A stretch of 64,000 nt of DNA from Odiellus spinosus. Lineage: Eukaryota; Arthropoda; Arachnida; Opiliones; Phalangiidae. Location: positions 7,876,501-7,940,500 of the forward strand of contig OY987226.1 of assembly GCA_963920705.1 (NCBI GenBank). Reading direction: 5' to 3'. Below the pieces are notes generated by a model, which saw nothing but the letters and a program-made list of their open reading frames with translations, had not been told where the DNA came from and did no database searches. The translations under genes and the position numbers were made by a program. Positions 45,761 through 58,227 of this stretch are shown here, in pieces. Position 1 is the first letter of the stretch; each line of letters opens with the position of its first letter.

Positions 45761-47888
45761 ACTTTAATAAATTGCACGAGATAACGGGGCGGGAACCTTA
45801 TTGTTTTACGCGTATTCCTAGGCTGCTATTCCCATTGCTTCCCAAAATACCCGTTCCTTATCATTTTGAAAATGCAGCGTGTTCAAAGATACGCCCACCT
45901 ATTATAAACCAACCAAATCATAAGGATAATAGCTATGAACGTAGTGAAAACTCTTACTGAATCGGACTATAGACTTATTCGGCGAGTAATTGAAGCAATT
46001 CCTTTATCTACGTTAGCCTCCTTTTCAAATATAGCATTACCAAAGGCGAATTCGGTCAAAACAATCTGTTTAATCAAAACAGTCCATATTTGAAATAAAT
46101 TTGAAATTTGCAGCGTGTAATTAAAGAGGTACCTTGTCAACTCATTTAAATACGATTCGGAATTTTCATAGATATCAACGACTATCTAGCTTTGAACTCG
46201 CTGAAAGTTCAAGCTGTTGTATTGTAGTATTAAGCTTTGTGTAGGTCTCTTGGGTTCCTACGCCGCATTAGTTATACCGCTCCGACAAACGCGAGTCCTC
46301 GCTGAAGTTGTACGCGTTGTTTTAGGGGCTTATTTGGTAAAGCATAGAGCTGAAGAATTGGTAAGGGAAACTTCTCTCTTGGATATCTCTCGCGATATAG
46401 TATTTCCAACATTAACTGTTACATCGAATACATGATGGATATGTATATCTACGGCAATAACTTCTGATCTATTTGTTATTCCACGTTTGCGTCGAGTTTT
46501 GGGACTAGGCCCTCCGGGGAATTGTCCCGAGCTGTACCGATTCATTTTCGGCTTCGCGTGCCATTGAAGCATTGGCCCGTATGTCTTTTACATACGTATA
46601 TGTGTACTGTAAGATCGCGTTAATGAAGTATTTTGTCGCGTTACTTGATTTGTAGATGCAATTTCGAGTTCCGCGGGAAACTGTTCGTCCGCTTTTGTTA
46701 CTTTTGAACGAGTTGTTGCGAATGCGCTTCGAAACACGTCATAAATGGATGTAGTTTGAGACATTAGAGTGTGTCGTAATCTATTTGACGCGTAATTTTG
46801 CAATAAGTGAAAGCTATAGATAAAACGATTCACCGCGTATTCCTTTCTATCGATAAGTGTCGACGTAATTACTTTTTAACGAAATTAAATTGCCAATAGT
46901 TGTTCAACTTGTATATGTACTTAAGGGCTTAGATCGTTCAATCAAAATAGATTTTGCGCAAGTATTGGAATTGTTTCTATTGGATGGGAAATGAGTGACA
47001 TTGTCTGATGGCGGTTCTAACTTCACCTTTGCTTATTAATAATGATCGTTCACTGATTAATTTGGTGTTATATAGAACTTTCCTTCTATAATAAAACGGT
47101 AGGCACATCTTAATAGATAAATATGAATAACTAAACCTGGCCTTAATAAGCGTCCTCTAACGGCGCAAATAGTGACAAAAGTAGTAACTAACCAAACTCG
47201 TGCGTGGCTGTAACGTTCTATGGCAACCTTTATGACTATTTCTAACAATTCGCTATGCATTATCATCACTGTTGTACACTCTAAACGATGAACCAACCAA
47301 AAATATTGAAGCTTTAAACCCTTATTGATCCCGTTATTGCCTTAATTACTTCTTATCACGCGATGCACTGCCCGCAATCGACCACAGATCCTAATGCTAT
47401 AGAATAGCTTTTGATATTCACACGTGGGCGGTGTCTCTATATACGACTTTAATTCTATAATTCGACTTTTCCGAGTTAATATGGTTAGTACAATCCCGGT
47501 AATCCTTTCTCTGGAGACCTTTATCACTATAATCCTCTACTTCCTCATACGCATTAATTACCTCTGTTATTACGAACAAGGTATTAATTCTTAGAACTGG
47601 AAACGCGCTAGTCTTCGTTAGTTTAAAGCAGTTTTAAGTTTCAGTCTCTACAATAGTAAACTATACTCTTGTTCATCTGGAGTTGGCGCGCTATTTATTT
47701 TTCTATGAGGTTCAATATTACGTATCACTCCGTCTAAGTTTCAATTAAGCGAAATCATCTTGAACAGTCCTTAATTAAAGATAAATGCTTTATAAATGGT
47801 AATGATCGAATTGGCAGGACGGACAAAGATAGGAGGGTGGGTATTTATAGCTTTGTCCTTTTTTCCAATCGAGGAGGCTAGACTATAC
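45761..47888. other. Mixed-composition non-coding DNA
   Basis: Composition is less AT-rich than average and several frames of 60-80 codons are open on both strands (46217-46435 +, 46330-46833 -, 47057-47527 -). None has a recognisable domain or supports its neighbours as exons. Decayed coding sequence is possible. Confidence 0.4.
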
Positions 47889-47895
47889 TTTGTAT

Positions 47896-48232
47896 CAGAA
47901 GCCAATGAAACCCTCCTTTGAAGTCTATTACTCCCGGGTCTTGTCTACCCCTCTCTGTATGTGTTATTCTCAAAAGGCGCGAATCGTACGACTACTAACG
48001 GTAGATGTTTTCGGAGCGGGAGTTCGTCGAGCGAATGTCTCTAGCAGCCTTGGAGTTCGTCAAAAAAACGTCGTCGTTTGTGGAGAGAGAGAATTTCCAA
48101 TTTTCCGTAGACAGGGGGTATGAAGTAGGACCCCTCCGATCTCGTAAAATTGGGAATTTTAGCCATACAGAGAGGAGCGCTATATGGAACATTGGAGTAG
48201 TAGACTTCAAAGGAGGGTTTCATCGGCTTCTG
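47896..48232. mobile_element. Fold-back MITE with CAGAAGCC termini and 7-bp duplication
   Basis: About 40 bp pair at the ends: CAGAAGCCAATGAAACCCTC, then CTTTGAAGTCTA on the left against TAGACTTCAAAGGAGGGTTT, then CATCGGCTTCTG on the right. TTTGTAT flanks both sides (47889-47895 and 48233-48239). An inner pair TCTCTGTATG / CATACAGAGA extends the fold. CA...TG termini and the 7-bp duplication resemble the element at 43341-43631. Frames across it come from the fold and are not taken as coding. Confidence 0.85.
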
Positions 48233-48239
48233 TTTGTAT

Positions 48240-48769
48240 CTATTCATGGATTCGTGTACGAACCTAAAATCTTAAATATTAGAAGGTCTTTTCTCTTACC
48301 ACTTTTATGTTGAGCAGTTTATTAATTTTAAATAGTACGCGCAAAGGGTTATTACTTACTGACCTAATTACCTTGGGTATAGTAATGAATTATTTAGCCC
48401 TTGTTTGACGAGTGGAATAAATATTTTGCGTAATGAGGTTTTTTGAAGGGTTCGGAGAAAATTCGTGGGCGGTACGTCGCGGGCTCATTTTCCTCTCGGC
48501 CCTGGTGAATTTATTAATAGGATCAAACTGGTGAGGAAGGCATTTTCAATCGAATTATGAAGGCTCTTCAATCGCGTAGCGTTTAGCTATAGGCTTTAGC
48601 ACTGCGTTATATACGTGTTAAAATCTCATTTATGAAACCTATAGAAGAATTCAAAAATTCCCTACAGAGAAAATATCTCGAAGGAGACCCCCTCCGCCGC
48701 CATGCTAATTAATAGCCGAGAGGAAATAAAAAAATGTAGATGGTGCTCCTCCGAATAGTCAGTTAATTT
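48240..48769. other. Non-coding DNA
   Basis: Nothing recognisable was found. Confidence 0.5.
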
Positions 48770-49135
48770 GTAAATTGGCCCCAAAAATCAGGGAGAAGTC
48801 AGGGAATTCGGAAATGAGCCCAGATGGTCAGAGAAATTAAATATTTTGGTGCGTGTCGTCAAGGAACTGTTTGATTGGTTGACCAATTAATTGTAACATA
48901 ATTATTTTAAAACTGAAAATATTTGGGTTTCAATTTTTTTTTTCTCATATTCTGAATAAACTATCTTGATTGAAAAACTGTCAAATAAAAAGTAGGAATT
49001 ACCAAGAGCTCGTAAGAATAAATTCATGTAAAAAATATTATAATTGGTCACGGAAATTATTTAGAAATGATCAGGGAAAACATTGAAAGGTCAGGGAAAT
49101 TAACTTCCAATATTTTGTATGAACCCTGACGCATC
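48770..49135 (+). repeat. Segment with recurrent GGTCAGGGAAAT motif
   Basis: TCAGGGA-type motifs occur at about 48788, 48798, 48827 (TCAGAGA), 49047 (TCACGGA), 49070 and 49090, clustered at both ends of a 365-bp AT-rich segment. The segment ends with ACCCTGAC, the inverted form. Such clustering suggests an old interspersed repeat; no terminus could be fixed. Confidence 0.35.
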
Positions 49136-52090
49136 TCTCTTCCTTGAGTCCTCTCCTACTTCACCCACTTTTAAAAGCAAGTTCTTATTTAATTATACCA
49201 GGATGGAAATCCATATTTAAAAAAACAGTATATTTGCAAATAGAAATTCCAACCCTTTTAAAAAATCGCGAATGAAGCCGTTAATTCTTAAATGCATTTA
49301 ATCTAATTCTAGTCCACGATTTTAAATAACGTTATGGTTTCGACAAGTATAAACTATATCCTTTATTACAAACGTACAACTTCTTGTTCAAATAATCAGC
49401 CTTCTGTAACAAGTTCGTATTTAACCAAATTTGTAATTATTCACCCCGATAATTTTGCCCTGATATATATGTATAGATATTGGTACAACCCTCGATAGAG
49501 CCCCTATACTTCATACTTAATTACATTAATGACAAGCTGAGATGCCGATGCTGAACGTGATGTAGGCCTAACACCACCTGTAGACCATATGGGAGTTCGA
49601 CCTTTTTCCATTCCCCCTATACAAGTCGTATAAGTTGTTAAAATAGAATCTGAGCGAAGCCATTGACTGATAAAGTAGGAAGCTAGGGCGAAAATTCAAC
49701 AAATTTTATCGTTGGCGGTTAAGTCGCCTTGAATAATCCTTTGATGGACTAAATGGAGTTTAATCAGTGACGATGGGTTCGCCGAGTAGGTAATTATAAC
49801 GCCGTTGAAATCCTCAGTTTATGGCGAAGTCAATAGGAATTTGCAATACTTTCTAAGCTTTATCTTATTATTATTTACGCTTAGTAATTAGTTGGAGTTA
49901 GAATTAGCGTAAGATTATTAGCGCTGCATTCTGTAAATGATTTCTATATATTTGAAAGAGAACCGTGGTGATATCCGAGTCACTTTTAATCTTCCGTATA
50001 GGTTTGAGAATCTATTCAGTCTTTTAATACGATTTTAACTTATGGAGTTAAATAGTAACATAGGTTTTTACGCAGTGAAATTTGAAACTGATTCTAACCA
50101 CCACTACAACCTGTTTGACTCATTTGCGTTAATAGGTAGTAAGGTGTAGATAAGTCAAACTTTCTACGCTTTTTACTCCTTTTTCTAATGTCCCTTTATT
50201 AACACTAAACGAGTCGAACGAGATCTTCTCAGTCGCATCCTGGGAATGAAACAAATTTTGCGTAACTGAAAACTGATAGTCAATGAAAAGTATATCCCTT
50301 TCTAAGCTCTTAACTTTGGTATATTACACTCGGAGGAATGGAGGAGAAGAAAAGGGCGTTAATGTTGGAAACGAGCCATCCATCAGAGAATTTTCTTGAT
50401 CGATTCTCCTGGCTTTCGGCTCTCGTGTAATATAGCGGCCCTGTAGGTCTGGAGTTCACGCGCGGCCCCAAAAATCTGATGAGTTTATAACTTATCTCTT
50501 GTACGAAATCGCGGCGCTCGACCTTTCACTTTTACACACTTTTATAGGACTTACAATCGTGTTATTAGGCTTTAGATTTTTCAGATCTGACATCATATAT
50601 TGGGCAATTTCGAGACTATATTTTAAACTAACCACGAACTTAAAATTTTGGAATGTTTGTACCGGGGAAAATAATGATTCAAAATAGGTTCCATTTTCGA
50701 TAGTCATTCTATTTAATTTTGTTTTTCCTTTTGACGCACCCTATAATGCAATGTTTGTACGGTTCTCTCTAATCTTTCCTCGTTTTAACCATTAACGTTT
50801 TTTTAAAGACGAAAATATCGATCGTAATCGATCGAATATTTAGTTGAAAAAAAAAAAAAAAAAAAAAAAAACGAAACATTTCTCTCTGTATATGTATTTT
50901 TCTCTTTTTATGGCTGCCGAGCTAGTTGACACGCGACAGGCCGCTATTTTATAAGAAATGGCTATTCTTCTTATTTTCTGACATAAGCGTTAAAAGCCTA
51001 AACGCCTAAACATTACGGCCGCCGTTGAGCTGAAAAAAAAAAAGAAAAAAAAAATAAGTTTATCCATTAAGCTAGCCTTCCACCGAAACGTAAATACTGA
51101 GTGGAAAGGGAGGGTATACAGATAGGAAAAAGAGGTTTTATTTGGTTTCTATCTTGATTTTTGGCTTTTTACGCTAAAGAACTAGGGTATTGCTTTGGAT
51201 ATGGATTCCGGAGGGTGGAAAATAGATCGAAGAGTGGAGGATTTTTTTTTATTATTTTATTTTACAGTATGCCATCTTCTAGTAGTTTTATTTTTTGTAT
51301 AGGAATTTTCTCCCCTCACGGAGGTAAACAGGGTGCCATTGTCATGGAAATTTGGGGAAAACGGGACCCCTTTTCATCCAATGCGATGGAGGAAATGGGG
51401 AAAAGAAGCTAGCTTAGATCTCCAATAGCATATAAGTAGCTTTTTTATTTTTAAATAAGTTGGGAAGGTTTTAATATTGTTGTACTATCTAAGAAAATCT
51501 ACGATAAGTTACGAGTAAAAGTTCGTGTTAATTTTTTTAATCAATTAGGAATGTTAATATTGGTATGAAAACATTTTTTAAAACTCTTCAACCGTTCTAA
51601 TTTCTAGTTAATTATTATTCCATATACATTTTAGCTACCCCCAAATTTTAACTGCTTTTTCTGGCTGGTAAAAATGCCGGATATCAAACTAAGGCGTCCT
51701 TTTGGATCTCTTGAACTATTTTAAGGTTTTTTTGCAGCTGATTTTCTGCCATTTTTTTAAATACTTTTGATACGTTTTAAATGGGTGTGTACACTGCATG
51801 TACTAAAAAAGCAAGGTCTGCCGCGTAAGCCTTGGATCAAAACAATAGCTAAATTGACCTGCATGATCGAGAAATTTTTGAAAAACTTTTCATCACATGG
51901 ACATTATCAACTCGAGTCGATTTAAGATATGGCGGAGACGTACGCAGGAAGTGACGGATAATATGATATTTGCATTTAACTTGCTCATAAAGCATTATTT
52001 AGACAGCTCGATTAGGTTACCTATATTGATTTAAAAGGTAGAATACATGCATACAAATAAATTTAATTAAGGTAGAATTAACATAGATTA
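49136..52090. other. Non-coding DNA, no supported gene
   Basis: Mostly AT-rich, with a 25-base A run at 50847-50871. The overlapping frames at 50492-50707 and the frame at 51161-51412 are unrecognised. Confidence 0.5.
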
Positions 52091-52136
52091 GAATACATAA
52101 TATGAACAAAATGTTTTCATTCCATTACATTATTTT

Positions 52137-52382
52137 GTGGATGAAACTAAATTTAAATACGTTAAGGAGGGTTGGGATCGCAATGAGATGGCTTCTTTGG
52201 AATGGTTTAGAAGCGGACGCGTGCGGGAAAGAGAGTATGGAAGGAAGCGTACCGTTCTCCCCGATAAATCTGAAGGACGTTTTGGAATAGATAGCCAATA
52301 TTTATGCCGATTTTGCCGCCTGCTCCTGATAGATTGGGACAACTTTGATCTGGTAACAGCTGCGCTTGTCGCATCCCTATAA
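52137..52382 (+). CDS. Possible coding remnant, unrecognised
   Basis: An 81-codon frame in a segment clearly richer in GC than its flanks. The product begins MDETKFKYVKEGWDRNEMAS, then SLEWFRSGRVREREYGRKR, and ends with an aliphatic stretch (LLLIDWDNFDLVTAALVASL). The charged N-terminal two thirds look more protein-like than most frames here, but I recognise no domain or catalytic motif. Two other frames (52102-52290 on +, 52130-52342 on -) are also open, which weakens the case. It may be a transposon or gene fragment. Confidence 0.2.
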   Translation: MDETKFKYVKEGWDRNEMASLEWFRSGRVREREYGRKRTVLPDKSEGRFGIDSQYLCRFCRLLLIDWDNFDLVTAALVASL

Positions 52383-53135
52383 ATACGATGGCCAGGGGTG
52401 GAATTCAGGGCAGTGAAAATCTTTTACGACCAAAATTTTCCATTGGTCCTCTAGGTAGGAAGGAAATACACGTAAGAAATCTTCCAACAATTCAATTTTT
52501 TTCTTTATTTTCCTTTGAGCACGAGCTCGGTATACGAAAGATGGTTTTTAAGTTCAACTCCTAGGCATATATATATACTCGTATCCAAGAGGAATTGGTA
52601 AGGACTATTTCCGCATTGATACCCATGCGACTTGAATCGATTCGGGCTTTGTCAAATTGATCTCGCGACAAACAAATTTAATTTTTTTGAAATTGGAAAA
52701 ATTCCGTATACGCTCTAAACCGCGTGACGTCGGTTTTACTTTTCACTTTAATTTGCTCTCATAGTGCAGTTGTACATCGAAATAAATCGGCTTAACCCAA
52801 TGAAGTGCGCAAAAATGGTCCAGATTGTACAATTCCTTCTGAATTCGACCAAGTAGACTAAACGAAATAACCTGAATTCAAACAAAGACATTTTAAATTT
52901 TTGTCTAATTTTGTTGAATTCAGTTTATTTTATTTCGTTGAATTATCTCGCAATTTTCCAATTTTGACCATTTTTGACTAAACTAGATTTTCCCTCTAGT
53001 TCTAGACGATCTTTAACAAAAGTTTATTACAAGGTGCCTAAAGTTAAACACTAACAGTCGTAGCCAGTATGTTTCTCAAATTCGGTAGCGACGAATTTAG
53101 TCCGTTTTTGGCATTAGACTCTAAAGATATTCTGA

Positions 53136-53137
<2 letters not shown>

Positions 53138-53168
<31 letters not shown>
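53138..53168 (+). repeat. (TAA)n microsatellite
   Basis: About ten TAA triplets without interruption. Confidence 0.95.
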
Positions 53169-53169
<1 letters not shown>

Positions 53170-53699
53170 TGTTAATTCTCGGAAATTAGTATTTAGCCAA
53201 TGTAAGACATTCCAACGGAAGAATTATTCAAAGATATATTCGGTTGATAAAAGAGGGGATATGGATCCATTTTGATCGATGGAAAAAAATTAAGTTAAAA
53301 AAACTAACCTAACCTCTTGCCAATCATTTGGAAAGTCGAACAAATGAAAGTGGACAAAAGCCATAAGAGGGCACCTCATTCTTATCTCGCAAGAAATCTC
53401 TTTTGAATGAACTTAGAGATGATCTACTTATGGTAATATACCTAGTTTAGACGTATAGAGTGGGGCTTACATTTATTTATGCTGAATAGTGGTTATTCTG
53501 ACGGCAGATTTCATTTAAATTAAGTAACGTATATATTTTGTACTTTTCAAACACCGGTAGAGGTTTTAACCCGAAATTATACGCTCATTAGCAAAACTCA
53601 CCTTGCAAAACTCTTTCCCTAAATCCAAATTAATTTGTTCCAGAAATAACAAAAAGACACGTTGTACGTTTTAAAAATTCGAAGCATTTTTCCTGGTAT

Positions 53700-54110
53700 A
53701 CATTTCCAGCTGAATTTTTACTTTGAATTTTCGTCGCGTTACTCGTACGCGAACTCTTCGGGGATCAAGCCTTCCATCTCCTTCTCTCAGCGCGTTATTC
53801 ATTTAATAGCTCGTTCGTTGATACTCGATTAATACTGAGAAAGGTTATGTTTATCGCGCTTTTAATCATTCGCCGTATACGTTTCTCCATTCTGTCTATT
53901 AGAACGGACGATGTTTAGGGCTAGCAGATGGCGAAAATTAATTCAGGAACAAGAATTAAAGCTTCGCCCGATTAGCATTAATCAAGCATGCAAATGCGAC
54001 GCTCGCTGGCCATTTTTAGCCGTTTTGCAGAACTTGGGGGACCCGGAGAACGCCCCAGGGCCACTCTCGTTTGTTTAATAAGGGGAGTGCATGGGCGTAA
54101 GGGCTGCACT
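53700..54110. promoter_or_regulatory. CpG-rich patch, candidate conserved non-coding element
   Basis: This patch has dense CpG, several TAAT/ATTA homeodomain cores (ATTAGCATTAATCAAGC near 53980), an octamer ATGCAAAT (about 53990-53997) and a CTCF-like motif CTAGCAGATGGCGA at 53921-53934 (12 of 14). No open frame is present. Such patches inside gene deserts are often developmental enhancers, but nothing here proves it. Confidence 0.2.
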
Positions 54111-54123
54111 AGCGGAATTTTAA

Positions 54124-54626
54124 AGGGTAACTGACACCAGTTTTGTAAGGATGACATTTAATCCTTTAAAGGAAAAGAATAGGGATGAAATAAATTTCAC
54201 CTAGAATTTTTTAATTTTCTATTTTAAAAGGTAGTTGCGTTTTTTCAAGGTTGGTTCAAAGTATAGGATTATCTATACTTTTGCCAACCTTGAAACAAAC
54301 AAAAAGAGCCGTTAAATAAAAGTTTGGAACGAAGTCAGGTTTTGCGTAATCATGTATTACAGTATTTGTATTTTCACAAAATACATAACCATATACTTCC
54401 CACTTAATTTGATTTAAAGGAAAGTTTGGATCTAAACATGGAGCAGTTTAACTATGCCAAAAAATTATTTAATTATTTAATTATTAGACACGTTTTTGGT
54501 GTTTAAATTAATTTCTAAAACGTGTCTAAAAATTGAAAAAAATTCTCGAGTATTTTTTTTTTTTTTTTTTTTTGGCATGGTGATTCCGGAAATATATTGA
54601 AAAGCTGTCCCATTTTTAGTTTCCCT
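54124..54626. mobile_element. TTAA-flanked non-autonomous element, 503 bp
   Basis: TTAA flanks both sides (54120-54123 and 54627-54630). The termini AGGGTAACTGACACCAG and, inverted, AGGGAAACTAAAAATGGGAC share only the first dozen bases. Inside are two separate hairpins, one at 54243-54295 (23-bp stem with mismatches, 6-base loop) and one at 54484-54529 (13-bp perfect stem TTAGACACGTTTT), and a T run of 21 at 54553-54573. Confidence 0.6.
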
Positions 54627-55055
54627 TTAAGTGAAGGGATTGAGCCAATGAAAAGTTAAAGTACCGTATCACTAGCCCTTTAAGCGTATGAAGGCAAAAC
54701 GCAGATCCCTATATATTTCCTAATAGGGACGCGTGAAGAGAAGGAGTTTATTAACTGCGGAATTCCGCTCGTGTGATATTCAGGATATAGCCTAAGTACA
54801 TGTACAACAGCGTATCACTTGCCTTTAGATTTATTTCCAGCAAGCTTTTAACTCCTCTTATAAGCTGACTTATATTCAAAATGTATACACGACAATTTTC
54901 GGCAATATTGGGACATGCATAGTTTAACCCTATTCAAAGCCTTTATGAATTACCTAAAATTACGTTTAGGTCTGGAAAACCATGCGCTAATTTTAGCATA
55001 GTCTGGGTCTCTAATTTCCAGGTTGACCTGGACTCAAAATTGATATTTCATTTAT

Positions 55056-56503
55056 AGGGAGAATGTAACCTAACAACGAATAACCTAATAACAATCCAAA
55101 AATGACCCACATCTTGAAATGGTCGTAACTTTCCTCTACTATAACCAAGACATAAACTGATAGCACCATTAGAAAGAAGGTATTTCCTAGATTAATATAA
55201 AATAATTAAATTAACATGAGCCACTCGTTAAAGACTATTTCGCCACTGATGGAAATCTAGCAAAATTCCAAAAATGACCCCTATCTTGAAATGGCCGTAA
55301 CTTTTTTATTTTAACACCTAGCCATAAACCGATTGCCCCATTAGAAAGAAGGTATTTCCTAGATTAATATAAAATAATTAAATTAACATGAGCCACTCGT
55401 TAAAGACTATTTCGCCACTGATGGAAATCTAGCAAAAATCCAAAAATGACCCCTATCTTGAAATGGCCGTAACTTTTTTATTTTAACACCTAGCCATAAA
55501 CCGATTGCACCATTAGAAAGAAGGTATTTCCTAGATTAATATAAAATAATTAAATTAACATGAGCCACTCGTTAAAGACTATTTCGCCACTCATGGAAAT
55601 CTAGCAAAAATCCAAAAATGACCCCTATCTTGAAATGACCGTAACTTTTTTATTTTAACACCTAGCCATAAACCGATTGCGCCATTAGAAAGAAGGTATT
55701 TCCTAGATTAATATAAAATAATTAAATTAACATGAGCCACTCATTAAAGACTATTTCGCCACTGATGGAAATCTAGCAAAAATCCAAAAATGACCCCTAT
55801 CTTGAAATGCCCGTAACCTTTTTATTTTAACACCTAGCCATAAACCGATTGCACCATTAGAAAGAAGGTATTTCCTAGATTAATATAAAATAATTAAATT
55901 AACATGAGCCACTCGTTAAGAGCTATTTCGCCACTGATGGAAATCTAGCAAAAATCCAAAAATGACCCCTATCTTGAAATTGCCGTAACTTTTTTATTTT
56001 AACACCTAGCCATAAACCGATTGCACCATTAGAAAGAAGGTATTTCCTAGATTAATATAAAATAATAAAATTAACATGAGCCACTCGTTAAAGACTATTT
56101 CGCCACTGATGGAAATCTAGCAAAAATCCAAAAATGACCCCTATCTTCAAATGTCTAACTTTTCTCTGCAATCACCAATGCTTAAATCGATAGCACCATT
56201 AGAAAGAAGGCATTCCCTAGATTAATTTAAAATAATAAAATGGACATGAGCCACTCGATAAAGACTATTTCGCCACTGATGGAAATCTAGCAAAAATCCA
56301 AAAATGACCCTATCTTGAAATGGCCGTAACTTTTCTCTACAATCACCAATGCTTGAACCGATAGCACCATTAAAAAAAGGCATTTCCTAGGTTCATTTAA
56401 AATATTCCTTTAAGCAGTTGATCATCGCCTAAAACGTGTGGAAAAAAGATTATATTCCTAATTCAGGATGAAGATTGTAAAAAATATCATTTAGATTTTC
56501 CCT
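55056..56503. mobile_element. Probable TTAA-type element filled with 172-bp satellite
   Basis: The left end AGGGAGAATGTAACCTAACA is a clear match to the termini at 10711 and 43653. The right end, read inverted, is AGGGAAAATCTAAATG followed outside by TTAA (56504-56507). The left flank is TTAT, one change from TTAA. Between them lies the 172-bp tandem array. The left end is secure; the pairing with the right end rests on nine shared bases and the TTAA. Confidence 0.5.
55096..56402 (+). repeat. 172-bp satellite array, about 7.6 units
   Basis: The landmark CCAAAAATGACCC starts at 55096, 55268, 55440, 55612, 55784, 55956, 56128 and 56298, a spacing of 172 bp except the last (170). The inner units are almost identical; the first and last two diverge, with a different stretch around ACTTTTCTCTACAATCACCA. 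The unit length is close to nucleosome spacing, as in many insect satellites. Higher identity in the centre is what unequal crossing-over produces. Confidence 0.95.
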
Positions 56504-56507
56504 TTAA

Positions 56508-57480
56508 CGATTTAGGCTATTTAAAAATCTCATTTTATTACCCCTTTTAAAAGTTTTATTTATAATTTTGGCGCGAAAAAATCCAAGAATTTCTATGAAC
56601 TCGCATTCCACGTTAAAAATATAGAATAAGAAAAGAAAAGGGGTGTAGTAGGCGTAGGTTACACACACACAACAAAAAATTGAAAACCTCCCACTGCTAA
56701 ACAGTTCCCTTAGGTATGAACCTTTACCTTTCATCTTCAGGAAAGTTCAGAGGACCCTCTTTTAACAAGTACCATCGATACTATGGGTTTCTTTTTTCTA
56801 TCGAAGCGAGGTTAGATAGTAAAGATCGTAGCCTTTAGATGAAACTTAACAGTTGAAGATGGAAGCGTGATGGAAGATGAAATTTGGTGAATTGGGTGTG
56901 TGGAGGTAAGGGTGAGGCGTGTAAAGGGCATCAATTGTACGTGGGATGACAAGGAGGTTGGAATGACAAGAATTTGGCGCCACGAGTCACGTTTTAACTC
57001 GATAGAGAGTGGTGTAGATTGTACTGTATGGAGCTTCTTTAGTTATACCGAATCAATTGGAATTTTCACAACGTTCAAAAGTATTTTAAATCTTTTCCGT
57101 ATCTATAAGTTAAGCGAATGAAGTAAGGGAGTTTTAAGTTGAATACTTGGAGTGATATTAAGTGTATAATAAGGGTCAGCTGCCCTTCAAGGACCATTTT
57201 ATAGGAAAGAAAAATAAAATTATGGATGGGTTTTAAAGGGAATAGAACTTATTATGTTTTATCTTTTTTTTTTAACGGAAGAACCTCAAAATTTAGGGGT
57301 GACCCCGATAACATAATGGGCAAAGATGATGGCCCCGGGATCTTTTAAGCTCTCTCTTCCATTTTATTTCTATAATACCTTCTCCGATGTAAACTCGGGT
57401 TTAAATCAGGGTTGGAAATAACCAGTTAGATTGGTTTTAACCACCAAGAAAAATACTTGGTTAAAAATCAGAATTTTGTA
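56508..57480. other. Non-coding DNA, no supported gene
   Basis: The frames at 56504-56734 (-) and 56900-57121 (+) are unrecognised. TTAA followed by AGGGAATAGAAC at about 57232 could be an unpaired end of a TTAA-type element. Confidence 0.45.
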
Positions 57481-57483
57481 AAT

Positions 57484-57664
57484 TTTGTTAAAATATATCC
57501 AAACTGAAATTTTTCACAACATTTATAATTAAATACCGCGAAAACCTTTGCTGGTTTGATAGATGTTTTCACGCAGCAAATTAGGAGTTAATTTTTGTTA
57601 AAATATATCCAAACTGAAATTTAAATACCGCGAAAACGTTTGCTGGTTTTGATAGATGTTTTCC
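57484..57664 (+). repeat. Short direct duplication
   Basis: TTTGTTAAAATATATCCAAA with the following CTGAAATTT...AAATACCGCGAAAAC...TTTGCTGGTT...GATAGATGTTTTC occurs at 57484-57570 and again at 57593-57664. The second copy lacks about 17 bp after CTGAAATTT. Confidence 0.8.
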
Positions 57665-57900
57665 AGAAAATTAAATAAAAAAAAATCACTTGTTTTCAAA
57701 GTCGTACCTATTTATAATAAGGAATAAAACAACAAACTAGGAGTTAATTTTGGGAACAATTATTATTTAGTAGTTAATCTATAAGATTGACTTTCATCTG
57801 TGACGATGTGCTCCGAATAAAAAAGTAAATTGATTGGGGATGGCGTATGTTATTGGTCACGGCGCAAAAGTAATACTTAATTTAATAAAAGAAAGTCAAA

Positions 57901-58143
57901 ATGATAAAGCGAAAAAATGCCTTGAAGGTGCATGAAAAAAATGGGGAAAAATCCATATTTATAATGTCGTCAGCGTACATTCCCCATTGGAGTTTGAGAA
58001 AGAAAAAAATTCATGAAACAATTCTGTCTCTAATGGAAAGTAGTACAAGACTCCCTATCGATTCTTTCATAAACAAATATCAGAGAAAAATGCGCGGGCG
58101 ACGTAAGCCACGTTTCCACATTGAAAACTTGCTACAAGATTAA
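57901..58143 (+). CDS. Possible 80-residue protein, unrecognised
   Basis: An ATG with A at -3 (GTCAAAATG) opens 80 codons ending at TAA 58141-58143. The product is strongly basic (starts MIKRKNALKVHEKNGEKS; later RKKKIHETI and YQRKMRGRRKPRFHIENLL) with no hydrophobic segment and no known domain. AT-rich DNA produces Lys-rich frames readily, so chance is a real alternative. A family A repeat copy begins 85 bp downstream. There is no clear splice site within it. Confidence 0.2.
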   Translation: MIKRKNALKVHEKNGEKSIFIMSSAYIPHWSLRKKKIHETILSLMESSTRLPIDSFINKYQRKMRGRRKPRFHIENLLQD

Positions 58144-58227
58144 AATAAATTGTGTTATCCTTAAAGTAAGGCGGCCACGGATTTTTCATAACTTCCAAAT
58201 GGAAAATGAGTATCATTTTCCAGGAAG

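Noticed and set aside
46217-47527. Cluster of 60-80-codon frames on both strands
   Set aside because: No domain, no consistent strand, no splice sites linking them. The less AT-rich composition explains their length.
47890-48313. Five overlapping frames on both strands
   Set aside because: They arise from the mirrored arms of the fold-back element at 47896-48232.
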